Shown piece after piece: positions 12,301-27,237 of a stretch of 64,000 bases of DNA. This stretch comes from Rostratula benghalensis. Its lineage: Eukaryota > Chordata > Aves > Charadriiformes > Rostratulidae. A program made the translations under genes and the position numbers. Each line of letters opens with the position of its first letter. Position 1 is the first letter of the stretch. The notes under the pieces were generated by a model, which saw only the letters and a list, made by a program, of their open reading frames with translations, had not been told where the DNA came from and made no database searches. Location of the stretch: assembly GCA_013399305.1 (NCBI GenBank), contig VXAI01000096.1, forward strand, positions 866,849 through 930,848, given 5' to 3'.

Positions 12301-15079
12301 AGATCACCAAGGAGGAGGAAGATGCAACAGCATCCTTCTGACTCGGCATGTGGGCCACACTGTGCCTCTGCTGCTGCCTCAGCAGCACCTCCTGGGCTCT
12401 GGTTGCTGGTGGTGGGACCAGAGAGAGTTTTTTTTCTAACAGGGGAAAAAAAAATAATCTGCTTGCAAGTTCCCAGCTCACACTCTGGCTGCTGCAGGAA
12501 ACATGTGCTCCTGCCGCCAGAGACACCACAGTTGCTACAGCAACTGCAAAGCACAGCAGCTCACCAACACCCTCCCTCTGCCACCCTCCACCCCAACTAA
12601 ATAAGGCAGAGCGGGGAAGGTGATGATGAGGAGAGAAAGCAGCTGGTGGGGATGACATGATCCCCAGCAGTCAGGGCTGCCACATGTTTTGCTCCTGCCT
12701 GGGCACCGGTCCTGAAAAGCACTTAGTTTCCAGGTCAATATGGCTTTGTTCACCAGATCTGCAATGCAGGAATGGCCTTGCAGAGCACTCATGGACCTCT
12801 GGCCTGCCTTCCCACCCCAGGCATCTCCCCAGCAGGCATCTGCGGGAGGGTGGTGTTGGGTCAGATCCTCGGTGCATGTTCAGCCACTGGGGCCAGCACG
12901 GGAGCTGTTGGGGTGGGGATGTGATACTGGGGATGCTGTGGGGAGCAACACAGCAAGGGGTGGCAGGGGGTGGGGGACAATTGGGAGGCTAAAATCAAGC
13001 TGTGCTTTGCAAGCACCTGCCATTTCATTACTATGTGTATCGGCTCTCCGTGGTTCCCAGCGCCGTGCCGTCCTGCCTCAGTAAAATCACATGGTTTCCC
13101 CCAGTGCTCCCCTCTTAAATATTTAATGGCAGGAGGAAGAGCTGTTTTAAGAAACACTTCAGTGCTTCCATCTGAACAGAAGGTTGTTTTAGGTGGTGGG
13201 AACAAACAGGAAAAAGCTTTAGCTGTAATTTTTCAGCATCTTTCAGCTATTGAAAGGGTGGCAGCATGATTACACAGAGTAGGGAGAAAATGAGAGGTGT
13301 TTTGAATGCCCAGAGAGAATAAGGACTCCTGGGATCTGTCCTGCATTCCCTTCCCAACTCTGTACTGCTATAGCCTGATTTGAAAGAGGCTTCAGGTTTG
13401 GAGCTTTAGTGGAAAATGCTTGAAGATCACCTGCCTCCTGATCTTAGCCAGGCTGGATGTGTCAGTATTGCCAAATGCCAAGGGTATAACGGAGATTTAA
13501 AGGCATCCACCTGCCAGAGAGTTCCTAACGATTTATTGGAGTTCATGAAGTGGTTTGAAAAGCCTGGATAAAATCACTGTGGAAGGAAATGTGTTTTAAT
13601 CCCAGCCAACTCATAAATTAGGCCATCCTTAATACAAATGACTGCTTGAGATGAGGCTGAGACAAGAGGGGGTGGCTGTGCTTGTCCTTCATCCAGCAAT
13701 CCCATGTCCTAGCACATCTGGTCCTGTGAGGACCAGCTTGATTATTGCCAGTACTTGGAGCAAACCTTCACCTACACAGATGCCCCACGCCTCTGTAATG
13801 GGGGCTTGGGATGCCAGTGGGCCTGCTAGAAGTGTTGCCACAGCCCATATTGTCTTATCTTCCTAATAAAAGCCATTTCTCTACAGGGCAGCTGGTGTCA
13901 GGCTGAAATTGGTGACCCTAAGCACTGTTTCCAAATAGGTTGGGCACAAGAGCTTTTTAAACCAGTAAAACATCCCAGGCACAGCACACACAGTGGTCTG
14001 CACTGGGCTGGGCTCGGAGAAACACAGCAAAAAACCTGTATACAAAGTGACATTAAACTGCAAGTTTTCACAGCAGCAATTGTGAACTCTGCAACAAACC
14101 TCCTCACAAATTCCAGTTCCTTCCCATGCAGCCATGGTATGATTATTTTTTCATTTGAATGACGGGCAAGGGAGGGTTTCAGACACTTCTCAGCACTGAC
14201 TTTGTGAAAGGGTAGTGCTACTGAGCTGCTCGATAATTTATATTCCTAATATCAGAGGACAGTGTTTGTGGAACTTCCTATCGCTGCTACCTGGGATAAG
14301 AATTGGCTTTCCAAGAGAGATGGGCTGATTGCACCAAGTCCTTAGAGCGTGCATGGAGCACACCAAGAGGCATTTGCCTTAGTGGATTTGATGGGGGTAT
14401 GATTTCTTAATTACTACCACCACCTGAAAAGATCCTGGTACAAAGCCATGGCTAAAATCAAGCAGCAGATGGTGCACCCTAAAAATCAAGCAGCAACCAC
14501 AGCCAGGTGGCTTTCTGCTCTTCTAAAGGCAGGAAAAAAAATAGCATGGGATGTGCTAGGTGCTGCAGAGGGGAGGATTTCACTGCTGCTGAGCAAAGCG
14601 TGCAACTTTCTCTGAGTCCCAGGAAAGCCAAGATGGCGCAGAGGCTGGAGCAGGCCATCCAGCCACAGAAGAACATTGGGGGTGCAGGGGAGCACCACCA
14701 GCTTGCAGAAATTGGGACCTGACTCAACATCATATTGATTTCTCTGCACTAGATCGTCAAGAAGGGAGATTTTTAAGCAAACACTTAGAAATGTAATAGT
14801 TCAGCCTCCTGCTAAGTTGGTTTTCACCCATTGCACTGCTCTTCTTCCATCTCTGGCCAGCAAACAGCTACAATCTACACCCCATAAGACAAATCAGGTA
14901 AAGTCCAGTGAGCAGCAGATATTGATGCCCATACTGGACCGTGCATTTTCCTTGGCAGTGGTTTGGCCACCTGCCTGAGATTGTCCCAGCTCCTCCTGTT
15001 TCTGAGAGTATATCCTGGGGGAGCTGTAAGAGCAAGACTGACATCTGTGGAATCCATGATGATGCCCAATTCTGTCCAT

Positions 15080-15105
15080 ATTCTGTCAATATGAATTGAC
15101 AGAAT
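15080..15105. repeat. short inverted repeat, 11-bp arms
   Basis: ATTCTGTCAAT (15080-15090) and ATTGACAGAAT (15095-15105) are perfect reverse complements separated by ATGA. A direct partial copy, ATTCTGTC, sits just upstream at 15069-15076. No gene or terminator context is apparent. Confidence 0.7.
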
Positions 15106-18100
15106 CAGCTGTTCCTTAAAAAATTATTAAACATGAGCAAGCAGCTTAGGAAATACCCTTGCTGCTAGAAACCAGGAATGTGCTAAAGGAGCAGCAATTT
15201 TTTACTTTCCCTAAATACTTAGTCCCAGCAGGGTCAGAGGCAGCACCCAAGTATGGAGGAGTCTCTGTGCTGCCCCCAGCAGCTTGCTAACTGCTGTTGA
15301 ACCATCATGTAGCTGTAAATCCTGCAAGAGATGTCTTCGTCCCAAGTGGTGATTTGAAAGCCATGTCCTAATAAAAGCCATTTTCCCCCTTGCCACTGTT
15401 TGAGCCCTCCACCTTTGGGCATCATACCTGACCCACAGCTCCTCAGACCCAGGCAGGGTCTTGCCATGGGGCCAAGCTGCTATTGCTCCTCCCATTTACC
15501 ATCTCCATGAAACAAGCCTGACCCTTCTCTCTCATCCCAAGGCTGCATCACTTGTTTCTTGGAATATTTCAGGTGCCCAAGGGTTACAATTGTATTTATT
15601 GTATTGCATTTATTTTGCCTTTAATGGGTTCGAGGAGGACATTATGCTAGACAACAGTATTTAGGTGAGGACACGCTTGCCAAGGCAGAGACAAGTGACC
15701 ATTCTGCTTGTGCAATGAGGTTAGCAAGGCAGTTTGTCCCCACATCCACCTGGCAATTCAAAATGGGAATGAAACTATTCCCTAGGAGTAACCAGAAAAC
15801 AAATACAAAATGCATGGAAACCCCCAGGGTGGAGCAAAATAAGGAGCCATCACATGTGTATATCAACACATAAAATAAACTGGCACACAGCCCATCTTTA
15901 ATGGGGAATCCCAGAGTTTTTAATGCCCCTTACTGCAGCCAGGCATTACAATCCTGGGATGTTTCTTGGCTACAAGGGATGGGAAAGCGCTGGGGCTGGG
16001 CCACAGCAGAATGTGGTGCTGGAGGGGCTGTGGAGCTTAATTAACCTGCTCAGCGTTTTTGCTTGCCTCAATCCACATACCATACAGGCCTACAATGCTT
16101 TTATTGTACAGGAAACAAAGCTCTTGTGCTTCAATGTAGCAGCTACAGTATTACAGTCTTGCCTTAAACTGGAGTTTTCTCAAGTGATTTAAGTCCTCCC
16201 TGTCTCTGCTAGTTCTCAGAATGCAGAGAAATCTTCCTATGTTTTTTTAATCTTTTTTAATTTGCAGCCAGAAAAACAGAGGTGTTTGCATGAAAGGCCA
16301 AGTTGTCAACATCTTTTTGGGGTAGAAGCCCCAGTCGTATTTCCAGAATTAAAGCCATTGTCATTTTCCAGGATTTCAGTGGCATGCTTAGCCATTGGTG
16401 CTGTTCCCATTGCCAGCTGTGGCAGGGACCACAGCTGGCTCCCTGCCTGCCCAACTTCTCCACGGAGTCAGGGCTGCTTTGGACAGCAAATTTCAGAGCT
16501 CAAATCGCCTCAGCTCCATGCATTAGGCATCAGTTTCTGTCCTTCAGGAGGAGGTTTGCTCCAGGAGGCAGTTTGCTGGCTTATGTTGCTGCTTAAAAAT
16601 ACCTTGGCTACTGCTGCATCTCATCAGTGCAGGGCTCGGAATGTGCAGCCCTCTTTTAAGTGGGGTCATTCATTCACTCCCATCAGCAAACCACTTGAAG
16701 ATGAGATGAGCTGCATGAGCACCAAGGATTAGTGGGTTTATATCTCTTGCCTGCAAGGTCCCTGGGTTAGAGGTGCAGGAGCTGAAGGCAGGGCTGGGGG
16801 ACCCCACGCTCTGACCGCTGCCCTGCCTCCAGCTAAGGTTTGGAAATGGTTTGCATGCAAGCTCTTTCCAAAACCCACAAATTGGACTTTGACCTTGGGT
16901 TCCAGCCCCACTCAGAGGGTAGCATCAGGCCCTGCTTATCTCCTTCCCCCTCCCAAGCTCTGAGCAATAACCTACTTTCTTGCTTTGCAGAAAGAACATC
17001 TCGGATTAGGTTGCAGCAAATGAAAGGTTTCAGTCATAGTATCAGATGAGCTGCAGGTAAGCAGTGGGTTTATTGTCAGCTTTTTTGGCAGCTTCTTTAT
17101 TCCTTCTCTGCTTTGCACAAACAAGCTATCTTTGTGTGGAAGTTCATTTTCCTTTTTAGCCAGAGCATTTGTCAACACGGCTTCCCAATAATCCTCTCCA
17201 AGCAGATAAAAGCAAGCCAACAGCCAAACTGGATCCCTCTCTTCCAGGCTGAACAGCAGCTCACTGCCCACTCCAAAACCAGCAGGCAGGTTCATTAAAG
17301 GATTCTCCCCTCTATCACAGCCCCTTTGCCACCATGGAGAAGGGCAGAAATGGTGTCCACCTAACAGATCCTAAATCCCAGGGTGATGGTCAATCAGCCT
17401 TAACTCCTTCCCAATCAACCCCATGCAAATAAGGCACAAGCATCAAAACCCCAGCCCCCAGAGGGTCTGGGATGGCTTAGTGCCTTTTTGCCCTCATTGG
17501 GAAAATCCACCAAACTCCGGTCCAGGATACAGGGAGCAAAAGAGGAACTTCAAATCACTTTGACTGTCTCTGTCCTTAACACATGCATTCTTTTTTTGGC
17601 CTCAGAAGGCACTCGGACCAGGATATCTAAACAGTATATCATTTTACATAAAAAAGAAAACCCAAAACCAACAAAACCCTTCAGATCAAAGCCTAGCACA
17701 GGCCAGGCTGCATGCCCTGTGAGTTGGCAGGACGAGACACTGCCAAGCATCCACACTGTCCTTAGCTAGCAAAGGCAGAAGAGGCTGGTAGAGCAGCACC
17801 CACTTTCACAGCCCCACACCCAGCTGCTTCCCATCAATGCCTCGAGCCTCCTGGCTTTAAGTTGCAGCCTCGTTAACTGCTTCATTTCTGCTAATTCGCG
17901 CTATCCCACCCCCAGCAACAACATCACGAAACTCTCCAGCAATGTGAAGGCGGCATGAGCTGATATGCCTTTGCTGCCGAGCTAAATAAATAGCATCAGG
18001 GCTCATTTTACTGCTTAGAAATCTTCAAGGAAAAAAGCAGGTCGATGAATAATCCAATTTTTAAAAATCATAGCAGAGGTGCTGGGTGCTTGGATACAAC

Positions 18101-21100
18101 ACTGGCTGAAATTTATACATGGAGTGACAAATGTTCATGAAAAACAGAATTGAAAGGCCCTGTGTGGTGCAAGTTGGGTGCCATACAGTTTGAATCCTGG
18201 TGAGCAGCCCCTTCCTGCAGGAGCAGCTCTGTCCATACACCCTGGTGTCTGCACAGAAATGGTGCATGAGCTTAGACAACCTGCACAGGCATCGATTTTT
18301 TTTCTCCAGCTTGTGCATTTTAAACGTCAGCAGTGCTAAAACGTGCCGTGGGCTCGCAGAGGACACGTGCAGCCAGTGGGGTGACCTGCAGCCCAGACAG
18401 CTGGGGTTCCGTGTCCTTCTCATAATAAATTCCTCCCAGACAGCGTTTCAGGGGATTTCTGGGATTTGAGGAGAGAAGAGGCTGTTTGGGAGCAAGGCAG
18501 GCTCCAGGTTTATCCTTGAAAGCCCCCGTGCTGCAGAGCCTGGGGCTGTGTTTGGCAGCCTGCCTGGGGGGAGACGTCGGCGGAGGCTGGAGGCTGCCTC
18601 GTGCTGTACGAACTCACCGATCCTCTCGCCAGCTAAACTGGAGATAGAGCTCCCTATTAACTATGCATAAAGCAGGCCAAAATCTGAACACCTTCCCAGG
18701 CAGAAGGTGAAGCTAAAGCTCAAAGTAATTTAAAATCAGTCCTTCCTGTGCTCCTGGCTAGAAAGTGGCTGTGTTGGAGCTCTCCCATGGTGTGCCCAGC
18801 CCTCCTGACGGGAGACCAGGGTGCTGAGCAAGGCTGTGCCATGCTTTTCAGCGCGATGGAGGCAAAAATCAGGTCAAAAATAACCCCATCCCAACGTCAG
18901 CAGCAGAGCTGAGAGGAACCAGAAGTCCTGAGCTGTTTCGAAGTCACATTAAATAATAAAGCAGAGAAATGAATAAATCAGCTCAGCATCTATTTAGGTC
19001 AGCCCTCTCCGTTTCTCCCAGCCGCCTCCGTGTGCCTCCTCCCTGCAGCGATCAGCTGCTCCGTGCACTCTGTGCCTGCAGATCTGCTCGCTCCTTCCGA
19101 ACAGCCGGGCTCTCGGGAGGCGCGGGTTGAGCAGGTGTCACATCGGCTGTGCACGGTCACCCCGGCCTTGGGAAACAGCAGGCCAGCTTCCTTTTCCGTT
19201 ACCGGGGCACAGAGTGTGCTGGAAAATGCCATTAGAGCAGCAAGTGTGGGCTGAGCACACACGGCTGCTCCCTTCCTGGCGTTCTCTCCTACACACAACC
19301 CTGCACGGAGCCATGTGGTCCTGGCTGGAAGGGCTTGCAGCTGCCCAGGAGCCCAGTCTCCATGCTCTGCCTGCTCATCTGCTGCCAGCCTGGTGCAGCC
19401 TCTGGGTAGCCCCCGGTCATCATCCAGCTATTTTCCATGCCCAGCTTCCAGCCACAGCAGCACCTCCGCCTTTACACACCATCCTTCCCCACCTTACAGG
19501 TGCCTCAGGCTCGGTTTAGTGATTGCAGTTGTCATTTGTTGATTTGGGGACATCCAGCCAGATGGACTAGGCTGATTGACACAGAGGGGAATCGGCTTTT
19601 AAACCGCTAAGCTCCCCACAGATCATTCAAATGCCTCCAGAAAAACGCAGCCAGCGTGCAGTCCTCTAGATACATCTTTATTTACGTATTTTCCAAGCCT
19701 GAAAAGCCCTCTTTGATGTCCAGAACATCTTGTGATTTTCAGCCATCAGCAAGCTGGTTGAACACTCACCAAGAAGGAATTTACCTGCAGCAAGGGCTGC
19801 TCCATCTCAGCCCAGCTCCTGCATTGCCAAAACTTAAAGGAAACTCAACTGCAGGTTGCTGTACAAGGTCTCCAGTGACCAACCCAGTTGAAAGACACGT
19901 CCAGGGTGTAGGCACTGGAAAATGAGATGTTACTAAGTTTGGCCAAGCTTAGCTGGCTCCTAGTGGGTCCCAGCCTATGAGTCACCAGTACGTGGGCCAC
20001 CAGCATGGCCTCCCCTCTGGAGGAAGGAGCGGAGGTGGAAAAATAACAAGAGGAAACCAGTTGTTAGTAGTGCCAGCTCTGGAGAGAGTGGGAGGAGGTG
20101 GCAGACCTGGAGAGAAAGGTCACGGCTGCATTGCCGGCAGCTGCCTGATTTTTCCTTCTGCCTTTATGGTGGGAAGCTTCTTACAGGAACACACTCGTGG
20201 AGGATATGCAGAGGTTCTGGGTTGATCTGAGGATGCTCTCCATGGAGGAATGAAAGCCTCCAAGGGCAGCCAGAAGTGATGGAGCTACTGTAACTTGTCC
20301 TCCCTTTTGCTCACGGTCCCGGCTCAGCCTTCTCTTCTGGTTGCTCCTCTGATTTCTGCTGGGCTAAGCTTCCTTACCCCTGTTGAAAGCAACTTTTGGC
20401 CCAGTGCAAACATTGTAAAAGAAGATCCGCTTTGCAGATGTACTTGGAACAAACCCATCCATCTCCCCACTGCAGCTAAACACCAGTGCAAAGTGTTTGT
20501 TCCCCAGCCCCTGGCCCATCGTAGCACTGATGCCCATCTGTACCTAACCCAGAGACTCCTGCTCTTTGCACTGATCCTTGGTGACAGTGGTGGCAGGGGG
20601 AGATTCAGACTAGATCATGAGCCAGTGACCCTATTCCTTGTCCAAATACAATGAAACTCCTTGTTCCAATGCAATGAAACTATGGCTAAGGAAAAGATTG
20701 CAGCTCTCCAGCCTCTTCCAGTGCCCCAGCTCTCCTAACTGGTGCTAACTGGAGCACATCAAGCAGAGCACACAAGCCTTAGCTACTGTTCCCATGTCCC
20801 TGCCATCAGTCCAGGGGCACTTGTGGGCTGCACCACACTGGTTCCCCATCCCATAGGGATACCCACAGCTGTGGATCAGCATTTCTGCTCCCCCTTGCCT
20901 TGCAAGAACTCCTGCTCTCCTGAACTCTCCAGTCTGACGACTGCCACCAGGTGCCACTGTTTTGTATTACTGTCTCTTGCAAATGCAGAGAGCCAGCTGT
21001 CCTCTCACTGGCTGAACAGCACTTTCTATAAGCACAACAGTATTTCTTTGTGTCTTCAATAAAGTTGTCAAAGATGTTAGGGAAAAAATCCCACAGACAG

Positions 21101-22379
21101 GAAGGATGCCAGGTGAAGGGGCAAACAGCTTTGTGTCCTGCACTCCCTGGTGATGTCTCTTCTCCCCCACTGGGACCAGTGCTCCCACTCGGAGCCCAGA
21201 GTGGGATCTGTTGTACTCAGGCTCCCTCTAGTGCCTTCAGGCTCTGGTGCCCCTGTTCCTCTATGTGGCTTCTCTGAGTTGTATTGGCCATTTGTCCCCG
21301 GGGACTGTCCATCATCCTCACTCTCCTGCGCTGGGCTTACAGCACAGTCAAGCCCCCTTTGCCCATAAGCTGGGAACAGCCCTAAAACTGCTGCAAATCC
21401 ACCACACCATACCCCACCAGTATGGGAACAACTCAGGGACACGCCAGGTGGCCCAGCCCTGCCTCCTCTGCTCCTAGGGGAAGCAGCATTTAGGGGCACC
21501 CCATACTCTGTATCAAGCAAAGACAGCTGGGATCCATCTAACCAACACCTGAAGCTCGTAACACCTCCACTGCAGAGGACTGGGTGCAGCAGAGGCTGTC
21601 TGCACACTGGGGTGCTGGTGAGCTGTGCTGTCACGCTGGGTCCAGCATCCTGTATGAACACAGCTTTGCCTCTTTCAATCTCCCGCAAAAATGGGGAGGA
21701 AATTTCCCAATGTCTTGGGAAATGACCAGCCTCAGCCACAGTTTGAGCCTTTCTTGTAAAACTCAGCCAGACTCAGCTCTGGTGTTTGCACCACTCTGGA
21801 TGACCCACAGCCCCGCAAACTCTCCTGTTTCAGAAAGCACCATGCAGAGGTGAAGGCAGCCTTTATTTCTCACACCTTGGCAGGGCTGGTGCCCGAGGGA
21901 GGTGCCCCGGGCACCCCGTGCTTCGGTCACCTTTCAGCACGGGCTGTGGCAGCTGCCTGAACCCTGAGACTGTGGGAGAAGTTTCTCACACGTAACATCT
22001 CCCTAAGTGTATATATCAGAATATTTAATACCAGAACACCTCCAAAGTATTGCACTGGATGTCAACAAAACCCTCCCCGTGCCCTTTTTGGGGTGGATTA
22101 CAGTGGCTTCCTGGAAATTAGTGATTTACACCCACAGAGTGCTTTGCCTGGGCGCTGACCTTCTCCGACTCACTGCCGTTACTAAAAGGGGGAGTTACAG
22201 TAATTTATCGCCCCAAGTCCAAATGTCAGCTCACAGGGAGGGAGGGGACAAAATTAGAGGAGTCTGCTGAGATGTGGCATCAGCATGAAAGCCGTGACAA
22301 ACCTAGCAGAGATCAATCAGCATAAACATGTGTGATGCAAGGACATTGACTGAGATAATGTGGTTGTCAAAGGTACCGT

Positions 22380-22560
22380 GAGATTTTTATTTTAACCTAT
22401 GATTTTGCCCTAATTGTTTTGCAGCTGGAGTAATTACCATCCTATTTAATGAGCACAGATCCTTTAATAGATGACACTTGGGCTAACATGCACTAATTAA
22501 GTCTGTAATCACTGAAAGTATGATTGAAGGTTTCAAACTGGCCAATTAGAGACATTGCAG
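22380..22560. promoter_or_regulatory. candidate conserved noncoding element
   Basis: An AT-rich stretch is dense in homeodomain core sites (TAATTA, TAATTG, CTAATTAAG, CCAATTAG) with no coding frame and no repeat signature. Such composition is typical of vertebrate conserved noncoding enhancers, but conservation cannot be judged from one sequence, so this is a suggestion only. Confidence 0.25.
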
Positions 22561-23363
22561 CTCATCAGAGCGCAGCAGAAATTCAAGGGGTCTTGATCAC
22601 CCTGTGGTGTACACGGGTCTTGATCCTGGCTTGGATCATCCTTTTCCCCTGACACTCTGCATTGGTTTGCAGTAGTTTATAAACGGCCCTGAATAGATTA
22701 CACTCAGCCCCATAAACTGAATGCATTTCCACAGGTTTAGTTTAATAATTTGTCTTAGACTCTCGTGTATCACCTGGGCATAAAGCACAGCTTATTTAAT
22801 CCCCACCTGTCTGATTGCTTGGCTCACGTGGCCCAGCAGCAGCTGTGAAAGACTCACAGGGAACTCTGACAGCAATAATTGCAGTGAGATACTGAAAGAA
22901 CTTCAAAAAAGAAACCTGAAACTGTGAAATAAACCCTCCTGTTCCTTCCCAAGGAGAAAGGCTCAGAAATCAGTGAAAAAGATCAAGAGTTTTCATAATC
23001 TAATGGCTAAGATAAGGGGACCTGGCAGCATGTTTCTTTCTGCAATGCAGTGGAGGCAAACCTGCCTCTTGGGATTCAGTTTTATCTTCCACCAAGTTCG
23101 GCTCTTCGGGTTACCAGAAGTCAGGTTTTCTCTCTGCTGTTGGTCATGATTAGCTGGCCACGGTGATGTCTGAACACTTTAAGACCACAGCTCAACTACA
23201 GTGGAAAGACTTTTTTGGAAACAGAGCTTGAAAAGTCAGAAGTTTGTGTATCAAGGAGGATTTTGTAGACAAATTCCTATTCTGGCTAGAAAGAAGAGAA
23301 AAGTAAAAGTATACTGCTATTTTAATCTGGTTTTTACACTATTTGCTAGTAACAGTTGCCCAG

Positions 23364-23439
23364 GATAGATAGATGGATAGATGGATAGATGGATAGATGG
23401 ATAGATGGATAGATGGATAGATGGATAGATAGATAGATG

Positions 23440-23495
<56 letters not shown>
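23364..23495 (+). repeat. GATA/GATG tetranucleotide microsatellite
   Basis: A 132-bp array. After one GATA come seven GATAGATG units in strict 8-bp register (23368-23423), then a short mixed section, then 14 uninterrupted GATA units (23440-23495). The ordered GATG interruptions suggest spread of a compound 8-bp unit before expansion of the pure GATA end. Confidence 0.95.
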
Positions 23496-23496
<1 letters not shown>

Positions 23497-23683
23497 AAAA
23501 AGCCAAAAGCATTTTGCAACTTAGGTGTTGCTGGAAATAAGAGAAATAGTTAAATTGTATTAGCTTTCTTTTTCCTGCCTATTTTCCTTTCAGTTGTATC
23601 AGCATTAGCTACCTACCATGGATGATTTATTTTTCCTCATTTTTGTAACATGATGAGCTTGTTCACAGGTATCTGAACTTGAG

Positions 23684-23738
23684 GCAGAGTAGCTAATTGC
23701 TTGTGGAGCTGGTTGCTCCACAAGCAATTAGCTTCTGC
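23684..23738. repeat. long near-perfect hairpin (inverted repeat)
   Basis: AGCTAATTGCTTGTGGAG (23691-23708) is exactly reverse-complementary to CTCCACAAGCAATTAGCT (23716-23733), with the 7-nt loop CTGGTTG between them. The stem continues with GCAGA (23684-23688) pairing TCTGC (23734-23738) across a 2-nt bulge (GT, 23689-23690), giving 23 base pairs. Pairing stops beyond this. Either strand would fold into a stable small hairpin. It lies about 960 bp upstream of the RPL29 transcription start and 189 bp after the GATA array. I do not recognise it as a known microRNA. Confidence 0.9.
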
Positions 23739-23739
23739 A

Positions 23740-24340
23740 AAAAAAAATGTGGTTCTCTCTCCTGTGTACTGGTTCAGGGGCTTTGGTCTCTGGGATATTT
23801 CAGGCAATTCACTCGTGTCTCTTATCTTAAAATAAAGGCAATGCCATACAAAGACAGCAGTATTTTTCCATGTTACCACAACACAGAAAGGCCTGGGCCT
23901 TTTTCACTTGGTTTTCAAGAGTTCCCAGTTGAACATAGAGCAGTCCTGGACAGAAACTCTGTACAGTTTGCAGGCATCCCCCAACAGGACTGGGCCAGCT
24001 TGGCCTCTGGGTCCCCTTTCTCCTTTTGCACTTCCCCACAGGAGGTGCCTGGGTCCACAACCACAATTCACCATCGGCAGCAGCGCAGCCGTGGCTCCCT
24101 GATGGCCATACCACACATCCTCCTGTGCTTGGGGCAGCAGGAGCCACCGCTGTCAGCCTTGACTCCAACCTTCTGCCGCGGGCAGCCAGACCCACACCTC
24201 TCTGGCTGCCATCCACAGAAAATGGCTGGGGTGGTCTGGCTTGGCTGGCACTTCCACCCAGCACCCACCTTCGACACCCACCATCTGCCTGTCTTTCAGA
24301 CACTGAAGTGCCCAGCTCTTGGTGCACTCTGTGGGGTGAG
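23740..24340. other. upstream flank of RPL29, no feature seen
   Basis: This stretch rises in GC content towards the RPL29 CpG island. Open frames on both strands run through it (for example 23697-24482 on +), but they overlap each other in several frames and resemble no protein I know. Confidence 0.5.
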
Positions 24341-24919
24341 GCTCTGTGATCGCAGAGCGTGCCCAGGCGCTGCAGGGCACGGCACGGAACCCCCTCTGCT
24401 GCGCTGCGCCTTCACAACAGCCACAGCCCGAGCTAGGCCCGGGGACAGCCACGTTGGGGGGCGGGGGTGGCTGTGCCGCTAAGGGACCGAGGTCTGCCAC
24501 ATCGCTGGGGCCAAGGTGCTGCGGGGCTGGGGCGAGAGAGGAGGCGGCAGCCGGAGGGGCTGGCGCAGCTCCGTAGTGCGGGAAGGGGAGCGGGAGGCGA
24601 CCGGGCGGAACCTTCCCGCCGCGGCGCTCGTTGCGCCCCGGAGCGGCGCGGAGTTCCGGTCCGCTGATGCCATTTCCCAGCAGCCCCTGTGGAACGGCCT
24701 TCTCTTCCGGTGTCGGCGGCGGCAGGGGTAGGTGTCGCTCCGCGCTATCCGGCTCCATCCAGGCCGGGCCTGGGCCCGACCTGACCCCGCTGGGCTGGGA
24801 GGGGGTGAGGCTGGGCCTGGGGCTGTGGTGGGGTGGGAGGTCGGGGGCTCGGGGTCGGTACCGCCGCCTGGCCAGCTCTCCCGGACTGAGCGGGGTCTCC
24901 TTCTCCCGTAGGTGCAGCC

Positions 24920-24940
<21 letters not shown>
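24340..24940 (+). promoter_or_regulatory. RPL29: RPL29 CpG-island promoter with TOP initiator
   Basis: The region is dense in CpG, has a GC box near 24457 (GGGGCGGGG) and lacks a TATA box. The pyrimidine tract CCTTCTCTTCC at 24698-24708 matches the 5' terminal oligopyrimidine (TOP) start shared by ribosomal protein mRNAs, so transcription probably starts at the C at 24698 or 24699. CTTCCGG overlapping it (24704-24710) is an ETS/GABPA core. TTTCCCAGCAGCC just upstream (from 24673) partly resembles a ZNF143 site. TOP mRNAs are translationally controlled through mTOR and LARP1; that is family knowledge, inferred to apply here. Confidence 0.8.
24698..24727 (+). other. RPL29: RPL29 noncoding exon 1 (5' UTR)
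   Basis: The predicted first exon runs from the TOP tract to CAGGG before the donor GTAGGT (24728). Intron 1 is 184 bp and ends at the acceptor CCGTAG (24911). The exon is about 30 nt, the usual size for a ribosomal protein leader exon. The transcription start is inferred from the TOP motif, not observed. Confidence 0.7.
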
Positions 24941-27176
<2,236 letters not shown>

Positions 27177-27237
27177 TGTGGTGTAAGACGCAAGAGCCGC
27201 TTTTCCTGTTGGCATATGTATTACAGCATTTTTGTAA

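Larger units (their letters stand above)
9346..23363. other. intergenic or intronic DNA without recognisable genes
   Basis: No exon with recognisable protein similarity was found on either strand. The longest open frame, 21077-21739 on the - strand (220 codons), shows no domain, overlaps open frames on the other strand, and lies in GC-rich sequence where stops are rare; I treat it as chance. Local items are a short inverted repeat at 15080-15105, an imperfect 22-bp tandem duplication near 20637-20682, and an AT-rich, homeodomain-site-rich block at about 22380-22560 that reads like a conserved noncoding element. Confidence 0.55.

Noticed and set aside
15620..15640. GGTTCGAGGAGG as a tRNA T-arm
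   Set aside because: It has no A-box or cloverleaf partner sequences at the right spacing.
21077..21739. 220-codon open frame on the - strand
   Set aside because: No domain, signal or composition typical of a protein. It overlaps several open frames on the opposite strand in GC-rich DNA and has no recognisable splice or promoter context.
23697..24482. 261-codon open frame on the + strand upstream of RPL29
   Set aside because: It starts inside the hairpin, runs into the CpG island, overlaps other open frames in several phases, and has no protein family resemblance.
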